60,889 nt of DNA from Mesorhizobium sp. LMG 17147 (GCF_024297145.1 NZ_JANCTC010000026.1:1-60889), one strand, 5' to 3'; numbered from the stretch's first letter, positions 1 through 10,622 are shown. The notes: generated by a model from the letters alone, not told the origin. Numbers and translations are program-made.

Positions 1-117
1 CAGAAGCGTACCGCCGAGGACACTTGGCGCCACATCGGCCACCTCGTTGAAACGATCGAGGCAACCGAATGCAACAACTACTTCGCAAACGCCGGCTACG
101 CTTCCGTCAAAACGTGA
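1..117 (+). mobile_element. IS630-family transposase, 3' end only
   Basis: Frame 1 is open from the first base to a TGA at 115-117 and gives 38 residues ending in ECNNYFANAGYASVKT. That ending is typical of the C-terminus of IS630-family DDE transposases, with Cys-x-Asn-Tyr followed by NAGYAS. The 5' part of the gene lies outside the window. The last 22 bases overlap the end of the convergent repeat-protein gene, so the element's edge lies close to 117-126; a TA dinucleotide at 125-126 is a plausible IS630 target. The family is recognised from the C-terminal motif alone. Confidence 0.75.
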
Positions 118-1629
118 AAGACTCTAAACACGATAGTGTCGCCTTGGGTCTGGCTGAAGTCGTAAATGGTGTTTTGGGTTCCGACCGTCATTGAACCATC
201 GTCCTTGAATATGAATTGGTCTTTGCCGCCCTGAGCCAACTCGCTCAGTTGCCCGTCGCCCCACATGTCATTGATGACCGTGCAGCCGGGTGCCGCGCTC
301 CCGGCGTACAGGGTATCGTTTCCGCCCTTGGCCGAACCGGACATTTGTAGAGCGTCGCCGCACAGGAAGTTACGGACCTGGCCGCTTTCGCTGTTGTGGC
401 CCCCGGTAAGAATGTCGTTGCCGCCCTGGGCGGAACCGGACATAGCGCGCGCGTCGCCGTATAACTCGTTTAGAACATCAGGGAAGGCGCTTTTGTCCCC
501 GCCAGTCAGGGTATCATTGCCGCCCACAGCGCTGCCGAGCATCGTGACCGCATCGCCATACCCCAAATTATGAGTGCCTTGCAACACGGCCACGTCGTCG
601 CCCCCAAGCGCGTGATCGAACATACTGCCGCCCGCGTCGCCGTAGAACGTTATCTCCGAGCCACCCGCGCTCGTGAAAGTGTCGTTGCCGCCCGCGGCGA
701 AACCGGAAAGATCACCGCCCGCATCGCCATAAAGAGTTTTGCTCCCGATCTCCCCACCCGTGTCCGTATAGTGGTCGTCGCCGCCCTGAGCATGGTCAGA
801 CATGTTGCCGCCGGCGTCACCGAAGAAGGTGTTGGTGGAAAAGAAGCTACCCGTGAAGGTATCGTTGCCACCCTTGCTGTAGGCCGACATATCGCCGCCG
901 GCATCGCCGTAGAAAGTGTTGAAGGAGTCGGTCCTGCTCGTGAAATTGTCGTCGCTGCCTTGCGCATTGCCGGACATGTTGCTGCCCGCGTCACCGTAGA
1001 AAATGTTATTGGCTTCTATCGAGCCCCTGGAAGGTGTCGTTGCCGCCCTTGCCATGGCCGGACATCTCGCCGCCCGCGTCACCGTAAAAGGTGTGATCGG
1101 CTCCTTGTCGAGTGCTGGTCACGAAAATGTCGTCGCCGCCTTGAGCAAAGCCGAACATGTTGCCGCCGGCGTCACCGTAGAACGTGTTGTCTACCCGTCT
1201 ACCCACTTCACTGCTCAACGTATCGTTGCCGCCCTTGCTGTGGTCCGACATATCGCCGCCGGCATCGCCGTAAAAAGTGTTGGAGGAGTCGCCCTCGGCT
1301 CTAAAACTGTCGTCTCCGCCCAGAGCATGGACGAACATGTTGCCGCCGACGTCACCGTAGAAGATGTACGTGCCTAGCGAGGCGCCTGTGAAAGTGTCGT
1401 TGCCGCCCTTGCTGTGGTCCGAGCCATCCTCGCCGGCATCTCCGTACGCAGTGGTGGTGGAGGATGGCGGCCCCGTGAAGGTGTCGTTGCCGCCTCTTGA
1501 GAAATCGAGCAGGCTGCCGCCAGCATCGCCGATTAAGATGTTTGTATTTAGATCGCCTGCGAGGACGTCATCGGCGCCCCGTTGACGATCTACTAGATCA
1601 CCGGGAGTAAAGGGAACGCGTATAGCCAT
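96..1629 (-). pseudogene. RTX-like Ca-binding repeat protein, frameshifted and truncated by an IS
   Basis: Two open frames on the minus strand together encode one array of about 15 repeats of 28-33 residues, each built like NTFYGDAGGDMSG followed by a GGNDTFTG block. The glycine/aspartate-rich GGNDT turns resemble secreted RTX-type calcium-binding proteins but are not the canonical nonapeptide. The first frame starts at ATG 1629 after a good CAGGAGAG site and stops at 1006. The repeat register continues one base out of phase from about 1027, where a run of four C (1024-1027) sits, so a one-base insertion or a sequencing error is likely. The C-terminus ends in residues read from the neighbouring IS630 element (FHVLTEA, stop 96-98), so the native end is lost. 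No N-terminal signal peptide is visible, as expected for a type I secreted protein, whose C-terminal signal would be the missing part. Confidence 0.7.
132..1570 (-). repeat. Tandem ~87-bp (about 29-residue) coding repeats
   Basis: Degenerate repeats with a period of about 84-99 bp run through the whole pseudogene. Each carries a conserved core read on the plus strand as gccgccggcgtcaccgtaga (for example near 810, 984, 1068, 1164). The repeats near the 3' end (132-560) are longer, about 33 residues, and keep YGDA and GGNDTLTGG. The periodicity keeps several antisense frames open, which explains the false ORFs on the plus strand here. Confidence 0.8.
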
Positions 1630-1787
1630 TGTTCGCTCTCCTGTTGAGCCTGCCCGTCCGATGACAGCCGTACGATGTGAGGTAACAGCGAGCAATCATC
1701 CCGAATGGCTATATCTTTAGGCGTAGGGATCGGTGCCTCGTTAGCGGCGCGCTTGGCGGCAGCTTCCTGAGGCCGTCCTATTCCGGA

Positions 1788-3770
1788 CTATCCCAGCCTT
1801 GCGCGAGCCTTCGCCGTCCAGGCGTTGAACAGCCGGTCGGCGACGATGCCGATGAAGGCAATGGCCAGGCCGGCGACAATGCCGCGGCCGGAATCGGCCT
1901 TGGACAGCGCGATGAACACCTCCTGGCCGAGATCGCGCGTGCCGACCATGGCGCAGATGATGATCATCGCCAGTGCCATCAGGATTGTCTGGTTGACGCC
2001 AAGCATGATCTCTGGAAGCGCCAGCGGCAGCTGCACGCGAAAGAAGGTCTGCCGCCTGGTGCAGCCGGACACCTTCGCCGCCTCGATCAGCGCCGGCGGC
2101 ACCTGTCGAATGCCGTGATTGGTGTAGCGGATCGCCGGCACCACGGCGAAGGCGACCGTGGCGATCATCGCGGTGACGTCGCCGACCCTGAACAGCATCA
2201 CCACCGGAATGATGAAGCAGAACGACGGCAGCACCTGCAGCGTGTCGATGACCGGCGTGACGGTCTTTTCGAAGCGGTCGCTGCGCGATGCCATCAGCCC
2301 GATCGGAATGCCGATGAGGCAAGCGATAAAGGCCGAGATGCCGCACAAATAGACCGTCGCCATGGTCTTTTCCCAAAGGCCGGTGACGGCGCAGAACGCT
2401 GTCAAAGCCGCGACCAGGGCGGCGAGACGCAAGCCGCCGAGCTGGTATCCGGCAAGGCCAAGGAGACAAACCGCGCCCAGCCACGGAAAGCTCTCGCAGA
2501 AGGCGCGCACCGGGTTCAGCACGTTGAGGATAAGCGCCACGCGGAACGCTTCGATCGTGTCGAAGAAGTTGATGGTGATCCAGTTGACCGCCGCCTTCCA
2601 CAAAGGCGCGGTGGTTAAGGTGATCGCCTTCGGCATCGCGGCGAAGGCCGGCACGAACAGGCCGAGCAGCGTGGTGACGGCGAGAATGGCGACGGCCAGC
2701 GTCAGATTGGGATAACGCCGCCAGAAGCTGGTGCCGGCCTGATGGCGGACATTGCCCTTGGCGTGATTGTGGGCGATCGCCTGGCTCAGCCGGTCGAGTG
2801 CAATCGCCAGTGCGACGATGGCGAGGCCAGCTTCCATCGCCTCGCCGACCTTGAGCGCGCGCAACGCCAAAAGCACGTCATAGCCGAGCCCACCGGCGCC
2901 GATCATCGAGGCGATGATCACCATATTGAGCGCCAGCATGATGACCTGGTTGACGCCGACCATCAATGTCGGCCGTGCCGACGGCAACAGCACCCGCCAC
3001 AGCTTCTGCCGTGCCGTGCAGCCGGCCATCTCGCTGAAATCGTCGATCTCCGACGGCACCCGCGACAGGCCGAGCATCGTCGCCCGCACCATTGGCGGCG
3101 TCGCGAAAATTGCCGTCGCGATCATTGCCGAGACCGGGCTGTTGCCGAAAAGAAGCAGCATCGGGATGAGATAGGCGAAGGTCGGGATCGTCTGCATCAG
3201 ATCGAGGGCAGGGGAGATCAACAGCCTCTCCACCCAAGGCTTGCGCCATGCCCAGATGCCGGCGAACAGCCCGGTGACAATGCAAAACGGCACGGCGATC
3301 GAGATTAAGCCCAGCGTCAGCATGGCGCTGGTCCACTGCCCGAACAGCGCGATGTAGAGAAAACAGCCGCCGACCAGCGCACCCAGTTTCCAGCCGCCGG
3401 CGGCGCGTCCGGCAAGGTAGGCGGCAGCGCAGATGCCGACCCAGGACAGGCGCGGCAACACGATCATTTCCGCGCCATGGCCGATCTTGAAATTCTTGGC
3501 CAGAAGACCGAGCGCGAAATCGAGCGGCACGCCGAGCACCGCGGTGATCGAGCGGGTCAGCCAGGAGAAGTTCGACTTCACCCAGTTCATCAGCGCACCG
3601 ACCCAGTCTGCGACAGGAACGATCGCGCCGGCCGGGTAATTGACCGCCCAGGGCAGGCTTTCCTGCAGCAGGAAGACGATAAGCACGGCGGCGAGCGCGC
3701 AGGCCCAGATCGCCAGCCAGGTTTGAACCGGCCGGGGCCTCGCTGCGCTGGCGCTTGCCGTGACCGTCAT
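1788..3770 (-). CDS. proW: Compatible-solute ABC permease, two fused membrane domains (ProW-like)
   Basis: This 660-residue inner-membrane protein carries two binding-protein-dependent permease domains in one chain, about residues 95-320 and 420-650. Each has its own EAA-type cytoplasmic loop (SEMAGCTARQKLWRVLLPSA and KVSGCTRRQTFFRVQLPLA). Most ProW proteins have one domain and dimerise, so the fusion makes the channel within one polypeptide. Its ATG overlaps the proV stop by 4 bases, so translation is coupled. With proX and proV it should form an importer for glycine betaine, proline betaine or a related osmolyte; the exact ligand cannot be read from sequence. Confidence 0.88.
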   Translation of the reverse strand: MTVTASASAARPRPVQTWLAIWACALAAVLIVFLLQESLPWAVNYPAGAIVPVADWVGALMNWVKSNFSWLTRSITAVLGVPLDFALGLLAKNFKIGHGAEMIVLPRLSWVGICAAAYLAGRAAGGWKLGALVGGCFLYIALFGQWTSAMLTLGLISIAVPFCIVTGLFAGIWAWRKPWVERLLISPALDLMQTIPTFAYLIPMLLLFGNSPVSAMIATAIFATPPMVRATMLGLSRVPSEIDDFSEMAGCTARQKLWRVLLPSARPTLMVGVNQVIMLALNMVIIASMIGAGGLGYDVLLALRALKVGEAMEAGLAIVALAIALDRLSQAIAHNHAKGNVRHQAGTSFWRRYPNLTLAVAILAVTTLLGLFVPAFAAMPKAITLTTAPLWKAAVNWITINFFDTIEAFRVALILNVLNPVRAFCESFPWLGAVCLLGLAGYQLGGLRLAALVAALTAFCAVTGLWEKTMATVYLCGISAFIACLIGIPIGLMASRSDRFEKTVTPVIDTLQVLPSFCFIIPVVMLFRVGDVTAMIATVAFAVVPAIRYTNHGIRQVPPALIEAAKVSGCTRRQTFFRVQLPLALPEIMLGVNQTILMALAMIIICAMVGTRDLGQEVFIALSKADSGRGIVAGLAIAFIGIVADRLFNAWTAKARARLG

Positions 3771-4843
3771 GCGCCGGCCCCACGACGTTCTATGCCGGCG
3801 AGAAGATCGATCACCACCTGCGGCGTGACTAAGCCGATCGGCTTGCCGGTGCCGTTGACCACCGCGAAGGGCTTGCCGGCAGAGACGATATCAGCCGAAA
3901 AACTTGATATCTTGGCATCCGGCGCGACCGTGCCGCCGTACTCGGCGCCGTCGCAGGCGCGCATCAGGCTGCGCGCCGATATCACCTTGGCGCGATCGAC
4001 ATCGCGGGTGAATTCGGCGACGTAGTCGGTCGCCGGGTTGACCACCAGCTCTTCCGGCGTGCCGATCTGGATGACCTCGCCGTCCTTCATGATGGCGATC
4101 CGGTCGGCCAGCCGGATGGCCTCGTCGAAATCATGGGTAATGAAGACGATGGTCTTGTGCAGCATGGTCTGCAGCCGCATCAGCTCGTCCTGCATCTCAC
4201 GGCGGATCAGCGGATCGAGGGCCGAGAACGGCTCGTCGAGGAACCAGATTTCCGGCTTCGTGGCGAGGCTGCGGGCGATGCCGACACGCTGCTGTTGTCC
4301 GCCGGAAAGCTCGCGCGGATAGAAATGCTCGCGGCCGCGCAAGCCGACCAGCTCGATCACTTCCCGTGCGCGCGCCTCGCGCGTCGGCCGGTCCTGTCCC
4401 TGGATGCCCAAGGGAAAGGCGATGTTCTCCAGTACGTTGAGATGCGGCAGCAAGGCAAAATTCTGGAACACCATGCCCATACGGTGGCGTCGCAGCTCGA
4501 TCAGCGCGGCATCGGAAATCTTGAGCAGGTCCTTGCCTTCAAACTCGACCTTGCCGTGGGTCGGCTCGATCAGCCGCGACATGCAGCGCACCAGCGTCGA
4601 CTTGCCTGACCCCGAAAGTCCCATGATGATGAAGATCTCGCCCTGGCGGATTTCGAGATCGACGGCGCGCACCGCCCCAACCAGTCCGGCCGCGGCGATG
4701 TCCGTCATGCTGGCCTTGCCGTCGCGCCGGCGGATGAAATTGGCCGCGTCCGCGCCAAACAGCTTCCAGACATTGCGACAGGCAAGTTTTATCGGGCGTG
4801 CATCGTTGCCCGCTTTCGCCGCCTGTTCAATCGTATCGCTCAT
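3767..4843 (-). CDS. proV: Compatible-solute ABC transporter ATPase (ProV-like)
   Basis: The 358-residue ATPase has Walker A GLSGSGKST near residue 75, signature LSGGQQQRVGIARSL, Walker B IWFLDEPFSALD and the switch histidine in FITHDFDEA. The N-terminal extension before the ATPase core (LACRNVWKLFGADA) is typical of the ProV/OpuAA branch. After the core a shortened C-terminal region (about 270-358, with PIGLVTPQVVIDLLAGI) resembles a reduced CBS-type regulatory domain, the element used for osmotic or ionic gating in this family. The start is preceded by AAGGACG. It lies between proX (68-bp gap) and proW (4-bp overlap). Confidence 0.9.
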   Translation of the reverse strand: MSDTIEQAAKAGNDARPIKLACRNVWKLFGADAANFIRRRDGKASMTDIAAAGLVGAVRAVDLEIRQGEIFIIMGLSGSGKSTLVRCMSRLIEPTHGKVEFEGKDLLKISDAALIELRRHRMGMVFQNFALLPHLNVLENIAFPLGIQGQDRPTREARAREVIELVGLRGREHFYPRELSGGQQQRVGIARSLATKPEIWFLDEPFSALDPLIRREMQDELMRLQTMLHKTIVFITHDFDEAIRLADRIAIMKDGEVIQIGTPEELVVNPATDYVAEFTRDVDRAKVISARSLMRACDGAEYGGTVAPDAKISSFSADIVSAGKPFAVVNGTGKPIGLVTPQVVIDLLAGIERRGAGA

Positions 4844-4911
4844 TCAACCGTCCTTCTGGAATAGGGGACCCGGCCCTGAGTGGCCGGGTCGTCGCGTTTC
4901 CAGTCAGACGG

Positions 4912-5886
4912 TCACTCGGCCCAGGCTTTCCAGTCGGCTTCGTGGGCGGCGATCCAAGCGGCGGCGACGTCTTCCGGCGTCTTGCCTTCGAGATCGATCT
5001 CGCCGCTCATCTTGTTGAGCTCGTCGGTATCGACCGTGTAGTTTTTCGCGACCTTGTAGGCGACCGGCCATTTGTCCTTCATGCCGGCCCAGGAATATTT
5101 CCAGATCTCGCCATGCGGCTTGCCGCAGTCATATTTGGCATCTGGGTTCACGCCCCATTTCGGGTCGTTGTAGCATTCCGGCGTATAGTCGGGGAATTCG
5201 ACCCATTCGCCCTTGTATTTAGCCGGCGCCCAATGCGGCGAATAGATCCACAGCATGATCGGCGCCTTGCGCTGATAGGCCGAGTCCAGTTCGGCGAACA
5301 TCGCCGCATCGGTGCCGGCATGGATGACGGTGAAGGGCAGTTTCAGCGCCTCGACGCGTTCGTCATCAAAACCTTCCCATGTCACGGGTCCGCCGAGATA
5401 GCGTCCCTTCGGCGCGGTTTCGGCGGTCGAGAACGCTTTGGCGCATTTCGGGTCTTTCAGCGCTTCCCAGTTAGGCAGGCCGGGGCATTTCTCTTTCATA
5501 TATTCGGGAAACCACCATTCTTCCTTGGCCTTGGGTCCGAGCTTGCCGAGGCGTTCGGTCTGGCCCGTCGCGTCCGAGGCCTTCATCGCCTCGCCGGCCG
5601 TCGTGTCCCAGAATTCCAGGCCGACATCGATGTCGCCATTGGTCAGGCCGGTGGTCAGGCTGGAGAGATAGTCGGCGGTCGGATACTCGACGGTGTAGCC
5701 GAGCTTTTCGAGGATGCCGCCGAGGATCTTGGCGTTCAGATTGACGCTGGTCCAGTCGAACAGCGCGATTTTGATCGGGTCGTTGGATTCCGGCGCTGCC
5801 GCATAGGCCGAAGACGTCAGCGCGCTCGCCGCGGTAAGTATTAAGGCTCCCATTGAGAAACGCGAAATCATGTTCCGAAGTGACAT
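4912..5886 (-). CDS. proX: Glycine betaine/proline-type periplasmic binding protein (ProX-like)
   Basis: The 324-residue protein has an N-terminal signal peptide (about residues 1-29, ending SSAYA) and one OpuAC-type substrate-binding domain. The mature part opens with PIKIALFDWTSVNLNAKI and contains many tryptophans and tyrosines (WDTTAG, WGVNPDAKYDC, KYSWAG) of the kind that form the aromatic cage for quaternary amines. The start follows GGAGAACAAGC. It is first in the operon proX-proV-proW. The ligand is a betaine, choline or proline-like osmolyte by family; glycine betaine itself is a guess. Confidence 0.88.
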   Translation of the reverse strand: MSLRNMISRFSMGALILTAASALTSSAYAAAPESNDPIKIALFDWTSVNLNAKILGGILEKLGYTVEYPTADYLSSLTTGLTNGDIDVGLEFWDTTAGEAMKASDATGQTERLGKLGPKAKEEWWFPEYMKEKCPGLPNWEALKDPKCAKAFSTAETAPKGRYLGGPVTWEGFDDERVEALKLPFTVIHAGTDAAMFAELDSAYQRKAPIMLWIYSPHWAPAKYKGEWVEFPDYTPECYNDPKWGVNPDAKYDCGKPHGEIWKYSWAGMKDKWPVAYKVAKNYTVDTDELNKMSGEIDLEGKTPEDVAAAWIAAHEADWKAWAE

Positions 5887-6300
5887 GCTTGTTCTCCTGT
5901 CAAGCTCTGGTGAAGTTATCGTTCGTTCCCTTCTTGCGTCTTTTTTTGATTGTGTTGGAAAAGCTGGTCGTTGCGCAAGGGCGTTGGCGCCAGATTGCTA
6001 CCGGCGCTGAAGCGGCGCAGAGCGGATGATGCCCAATTTTGTGAAGATGTGCCGGAGGGGACCGTGTCATGGCTGCTGATGGATTGCTGCCAAGGCAGTC
6101 CGCGGATCGATCGCCGGTCTGGCGGCGCTCTGAAAGGTGCGAGCCATCAAGGTCCCATGATCTCAGCTGTCGGCCTGGCGAACCCATCTCGCCGGAGCCG
6201 TTTCATGGGATGAAATTATATATACCAACATTCATGCCTCGCAACGCATTATGCCGTCACGGTCATGCAATTCGGACAGGGCACTGCCGCCCGAGTATCC
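5887..6300. other. Intergenic region upstream of proX, no convincing gene
   Basis: This 414-bp gap lies between the start of proX and the stop of the next operon on the same strand, so it holds the proX promoter and the end of the upstream operon. An A/T-rich patch at 6211-6225 (aaattatatata) stands out. Short ORFs on both strands (87 and 95 codons) lack a ribosome-binding site and any recognisable motif, and I do not call them. No clear -35/-10 pair or terminator hairpin was found. Confidence 0.5.
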
Positions 6301-7086
6301 TCACGACATGATCAGGCCGCCATCGACATTGATGGTCTGGCCGGTGATGTAGGCCGCATCGTCGCTGGCGAGAAAGCTGACCAGGCCGGAGACATCCTCG
6401 CCGCTGCCGGCGCGGCCCATCGGGATGTTCTTCACCCATTCGGCCATCAGTTCGCCGGGCTTGTAATCGCCCATCAGCTTGCCCCACGCGGCGTCGTTAT
6501 AGGCCCACATGTCGGTGTCGATGATGCCGGGGCAGATCGCGTTGACGGTGATCTTCTCCTTTGCCACTTCCTTGGCGAGGCTCTGGGTGATGCCGACGAC
6601 GCCGAATTTCGAGGCAGCATAATGCGGCGTGTAGATAAAGCCCTGCCGCGCCTGGCCGGATGCGGTGTTGATCAGCCGGCCGCCATCGCCATGCTTGCGG
6701 ATGCGCGCGATCGCCTCCTGGCAACACAGGAACACGCCCTTGGTGTTGACCGCCATCACCTTGTCCCATTCGGCCTCTGTCATCGCCTCGACCCTGGCGA
6801 TTGTGATGACACCGGCATTCTGTATGGAGATGTCGACGCGGCCGAACTGTTGCTCGGCCAGGTCATAGAGGGCGACGACTTCGTCCTTCCTGGTCACGTC
6901 CATGCGCAGCGATGCGACCCTGGCGCCCGCAGCCTTCAGGTCGGCGGCAACCTCATCGACGCGCGCGTCGATGGCGCTGATGACGACCGCGGCACCTTCC
7001 GCGGCGAAGCGCCTGGCCATTGCCGCCCCAATGCCGCCGCTGGCGCCGGTGATGACCGCCGTTTTTCCCTGGAATCGCTTCTGCAT
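6301..7086 (-). CDS. SDR-family polyol/alcohol dehydrogenase
   Basis: The 261-residue classical short-chain dehydrogenase has cofactor motif TGASGGIG near residue 13, NAG (QNAGV), catalytic Ser in NTASG, and Tyr-x-x-x-Lys as YAASK. It ends with a substrate-loop region (NIPMGRAGSGEDV) and NVDGG. It resembles the sorbitol/galactitol dehydrogenase and acetoin reductase branch and probably oxidises a polyol or sugar alcohol with NAD. The longer open frame upstream is not used: ATG 7086 has GGAGAAAAG directly before it and begins the Rossmann fold. It is last in the minus-strand sugar operon, 8 bp after the preceding SDR. Confidence 0.85.
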   Translation of the reverse strand: MQKRFQGKTAVITGASGGIGAAMARRFAAEGAAVVISAIDARVDEVAADLKAAGARVASLRMDVTRKDEVVALYDLAEQQFGRVDISIQNAGVITIARVEAMTEAEWDKVMAVNTKGVFLCCQEAIARIRKHGDGGRLINTASGQARQGFIYTPHYAASKFGVVGITQSLAKEVAKEKITVNAICPGIIDTDMWAYNDAAWGKLMGDYKPGELMAEWVKNIPMGRAGSGEDVSGLVSFLASDDAAYITGQTINVDGGLIMS

Positions 7087-7094
7087 CTTTTCTC

Positions 7095-7859
7095 CTACCA
7101 GCAGACGAAGCCGCCATCGACGATCAGGTCGATGCCGGTGACGAAACTCGAGGCGCGGCTGGCCAGGAACACGGTCGGGCCGACCATCTCTTCCGGCGCC
7201 GCCATGCGGCCCATAGGGGTGTCGCGCTCGAAGATTTTGACCTGGTCGGCGACCTCCGGCCGCTTGTTCATCGGCGTCAGCGTGTAGCCGGGGCTGACGA
7301 CATTGACCCGCAGGCCGCGATCGGCCCATTCCATGGCCAGGCTCTTCGACATGTGGATGACCGCGGCCTTCGACGAATTGTAATGCGCCTGGGTCAGGCC
7401 GCGATTGACGATCGAGCCCGACATCGAGGCGATGTTGATGATCGAGCCTTTGCGCCGCGTCAGCATGGCGCGGGCCTCGGCCTGGCAGGACAGGAACACG
7501 CCGCTGACATTGACGTCGTAGAGCTTCTGCCATTTCTCCAGCGACAGCGTCTCGGCCGGCTCAGCTCCGGCGACGCCGGCATTGTTGACGGCGACCGTCA
7601 GCGCGCCGAGTTCCTTCTCCGTACGCTCGATCGCGGCCGCGAGATCGGCCTCTGACGTCACCGTGCCGTTCAGCACCAGCGCCTTGCGGCCAAGTGCCGT
7701 GATCCGGTGCGCGGTCTCCTCCAGCCCGCCTTTGGAGGCGTGGCCGAAGCAGGCTATGTCGGCGCCGGCCTCGGCCAAGCCGATGGCGATTGCTTGGCCG
7801 ATGCCGCTGCCGGCGCCCGTAACAAGTGCCACGTCACCATGAAGTTCGAATAGTTTCAT
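7095..7859 (-). CDS. SDR-family oxidoreductase
   Basis: The 254-residue classical SDR has TGAGSGIGQ near residue 12, NNAGVAG, Ser in NIASMSG, and YNSSK as the Tyr/Lys pair. The C-terminus (FVTGIDLIVDGGFVCW) is typical of the 2-deoxy-D-gluconate 3-dehydrogenase / mannitol dehydrogenase branch. The ATG at 7859 is chosen because the protein then starts MKLFELHGDVALVTG, right at the fold, with a GAGGG site upstream. It sits between the ABC ATPase (126-bp gap) and the second SDR. Two SDRs in one transport operon suggest successive oxidations of one substrate. Confidence 0.85.
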   Translation of the reverse strand: MKLFELHGDVALVTGAGSGIGQAIAIGLAEAGADIACFGHASKGGLEETAHRITALGRKALVLNGTVTSEADLAAAIERTEKELGALTVAVNNAGVAGAEPAETLSLEKWQKLYDVNVSGVFLSCQAEARAMLTRRKGSIINIASMSGSIVNRGLTQAHYNSSKAAVIHMSKSLAMEWADRGLRVNVVSPGYTLTPMNKRPEVADQVKIFERDTPMGRMAAPEEMVGPTVFLASRASSFVTGIDLIVDGGFVCW

Positions 7860-7985
7860 CGTCGGTCCCTCTGTTCCAACCGCCGTCCTCCGGAAATAAA
7901 GGGGCGCCAACTCTGTTGCTGGCGCCCCGCGCGGTCTGGTGCCCGGGAGGATACCACCTGCTGCGCTTTGTTTCGATGGGCCGTC

Positions 7986-9494
<1,509 letters not shown>

Positions 9495-9527
9495 CGTTGC
9501 GCTCGCTGACTGCCGGACTGGTCTCAA

Positions 9528-10466
9528 TCAAGGATGCTTGGCGATGAACTGCTCGACATTGTCCTTGGTGGTCAAAGTCGCATCCTGCAGCTGTTCGGCG
9601 GGAATGGTCTCGCCGGCCACCAGCTTGATTGCCGCGTCGACGGCAAGCCGGCCCATGCCTTGCGTCTGCTGCGTTGCCGTCACGTCGAAGACGCCGTCCT
9701 TCAGTGCCTTGAGCGCCGCCACGTCGCCGTCGAAGCCGGCAACCCAGACCTTGTGGCCGGGATTTGCGACTTTTACCGCCTGCGCCGCACCGAGCGCCAG
9801 CGCGTCGGCCTGGCCGATGACGATCGACACATCCGGATGCGACTGCAACAGATCCTGCGTCAGCTTGAAGCCTTCGTCCTGGTGCCAGCCTTCGCTCCAC
9901 AATTCGCCGACCACCTTGATGTCGGGATAGCCCTTCAATGCTTCGCCACAGCCCTTCGAGCGATCGACCTCGGGCGTCGTACCCTTCTGGCCGTGGATGA
10001 TGATCAACTCGCCCTTGCCGCCGGCCTGCTTGGCGATGTAGTCGCAAACCGCCTTGGCCGATGCCACGCTGTTGGTGGCGATGAAGGTGTCGCCGGGTGC
10101 GCCGTCGGCGTTGCGATCGACATTGATGACTGGGATGCCGGCCGCCTTGGCCGTCTTGGTCGGCACGGTGGCGGCGGTGGCGCCGGCCGGAATGTAGATC
10201 AGCGCGTCGATGTTTTGCGTGATCAGGTCCTGCACCTGGCTGACCTGGGTCGCCGAATCGCCCTTGGCATCGACGGTAACGACCTCTATGCCCTTTTCCT
10301 TGCCATAGGCTTCGACGGACTGCTTGATCTGGTTGAAGAAGTCGGCCTGCAGATTGGCGACGGCGAGGCCGAGCTTCTTGGCCTCCTTGGCCGAGGCCAT
10401 ATCGGACAGGCCAAGCAGCGGGATGACGGCCGCGGCGGCAAGCAGCAATGAACGTTTGGTCAGCAT
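9528..10466 (-). CDS. Sugar ABC transporter periplasmic binding protein (ribose type)
   Basis: The 312-residue protein begins with a signal peptide (MLTKRSLLLAAAAVIPLLGL, cleaved near SMASA-like SDMASA) and continues as a periplasmic-binding type I fold. Characteristic strings include AVANLQADFFNQIKQSVE, the hinge region NVDRNADG and GFDGDVAALKALKDG. It delivers a sugar or polyol to the adjacent permease. The start has GGAGGAATAAC in front. The 148-bp gap before it contains two small hairpins that could raise its mRNA level over the permease, a common feature in binding-protein operons. The ligand is not predictable from these motifs. Confidence 0.92.
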   Translation of the reverse strand: MLTKRSLLLAAAAVIPLLGLSDMASAKEAKKLGLAVANLQADFFNQIKQSVEAYGKEKGIEVVTVDAKGDSATQVSQVQDLITQNIDALIYIPAGATAATVPTKTAKAAGIPVINVDRNADGAPGDTFIATNSVASAKAVCDYIAKQAGGKGELIIIHGQKGTTPEVDRSKGCGEALKGYPDIKVVGELWSEGWHQDEGFKLTQDLLQSHPDVSIVIGQADALALGAAQAVKVANPGHKVWVAGFDGDVAALKALKDGVFDVTATQQTQGMGRLAVDAAIKLVAGETIPAEQLQDATLTTKDNVEQFIAKHP

Positions 10467-10538
10467 GTTATTCCTCCGTTGATGTTCAATCTGTCCTGCC
10501 CGCGCATCGCGGCGCCCCTTGGCCGAACAACTCCCAGT

Positions 10539-10575
10539 TTCGGATCACCGATCCGTTTTCGCCCGAATATCCGGG
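10539..10575 (-). other. Two small intercistronic hairpins
   Basis: Between the permease and the binding-protein gene the minus strand can fold CGGATC-GGT-GATCCG (10539-10553) and CCCG-6 nt-CGGG (10562-10575). Neither is followed by a T-run, so they are more likely mRNA-stabilising or attenuating elements than full terminators. Confidence 0.4.
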
Positions 10576-10590
10576 TGAATCTCATTGAGC

Positions 10591-10622
10591 CCCATTCTTC
10601 ATTGTGCCCATTCTTCATTGTG
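10591..10622. repeat. Perfect tandem 16-bp duplication over the permease stop codon
   Basis: CCCATTCTTCATTGTG occurs twice back to back (10591-10606 and 10607-10622). The permease stop codon lies inside the second copy, so one extra copy shifts only the untranslated tail. It looks like a recent slippage duplication. Confidence 0.85.

Noticed and set aside
132..1570. Regular ~87-bp repeats as a possible CRISPR array
   Set aside because: The units are degenerate, have no unique spacers, and encode a continuous repeat protein. No cas gene is present.
265..1585. Several open frames of 73-244 codons on the plus strand
   Set aside because: They are antisense to the tandem coding repeats, whose regular period keeps other frames open; they lack ribosome sites and recognisable folds.
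5900..6213. Two overlapping ORFs of 87 and 95 codons upstream of proX
   Set aside because: No ribosome-binding site, no domain, and base composition typical of chance ORFs in GC-rich DNA.
7087..7533. N-terminal extension of the SDR at 6301 to 410 residues
   Set aside because: The extra part is a shadow of the neighbouring SDR gene; ATG 7086 with GGAGA gives the standard SDR length.
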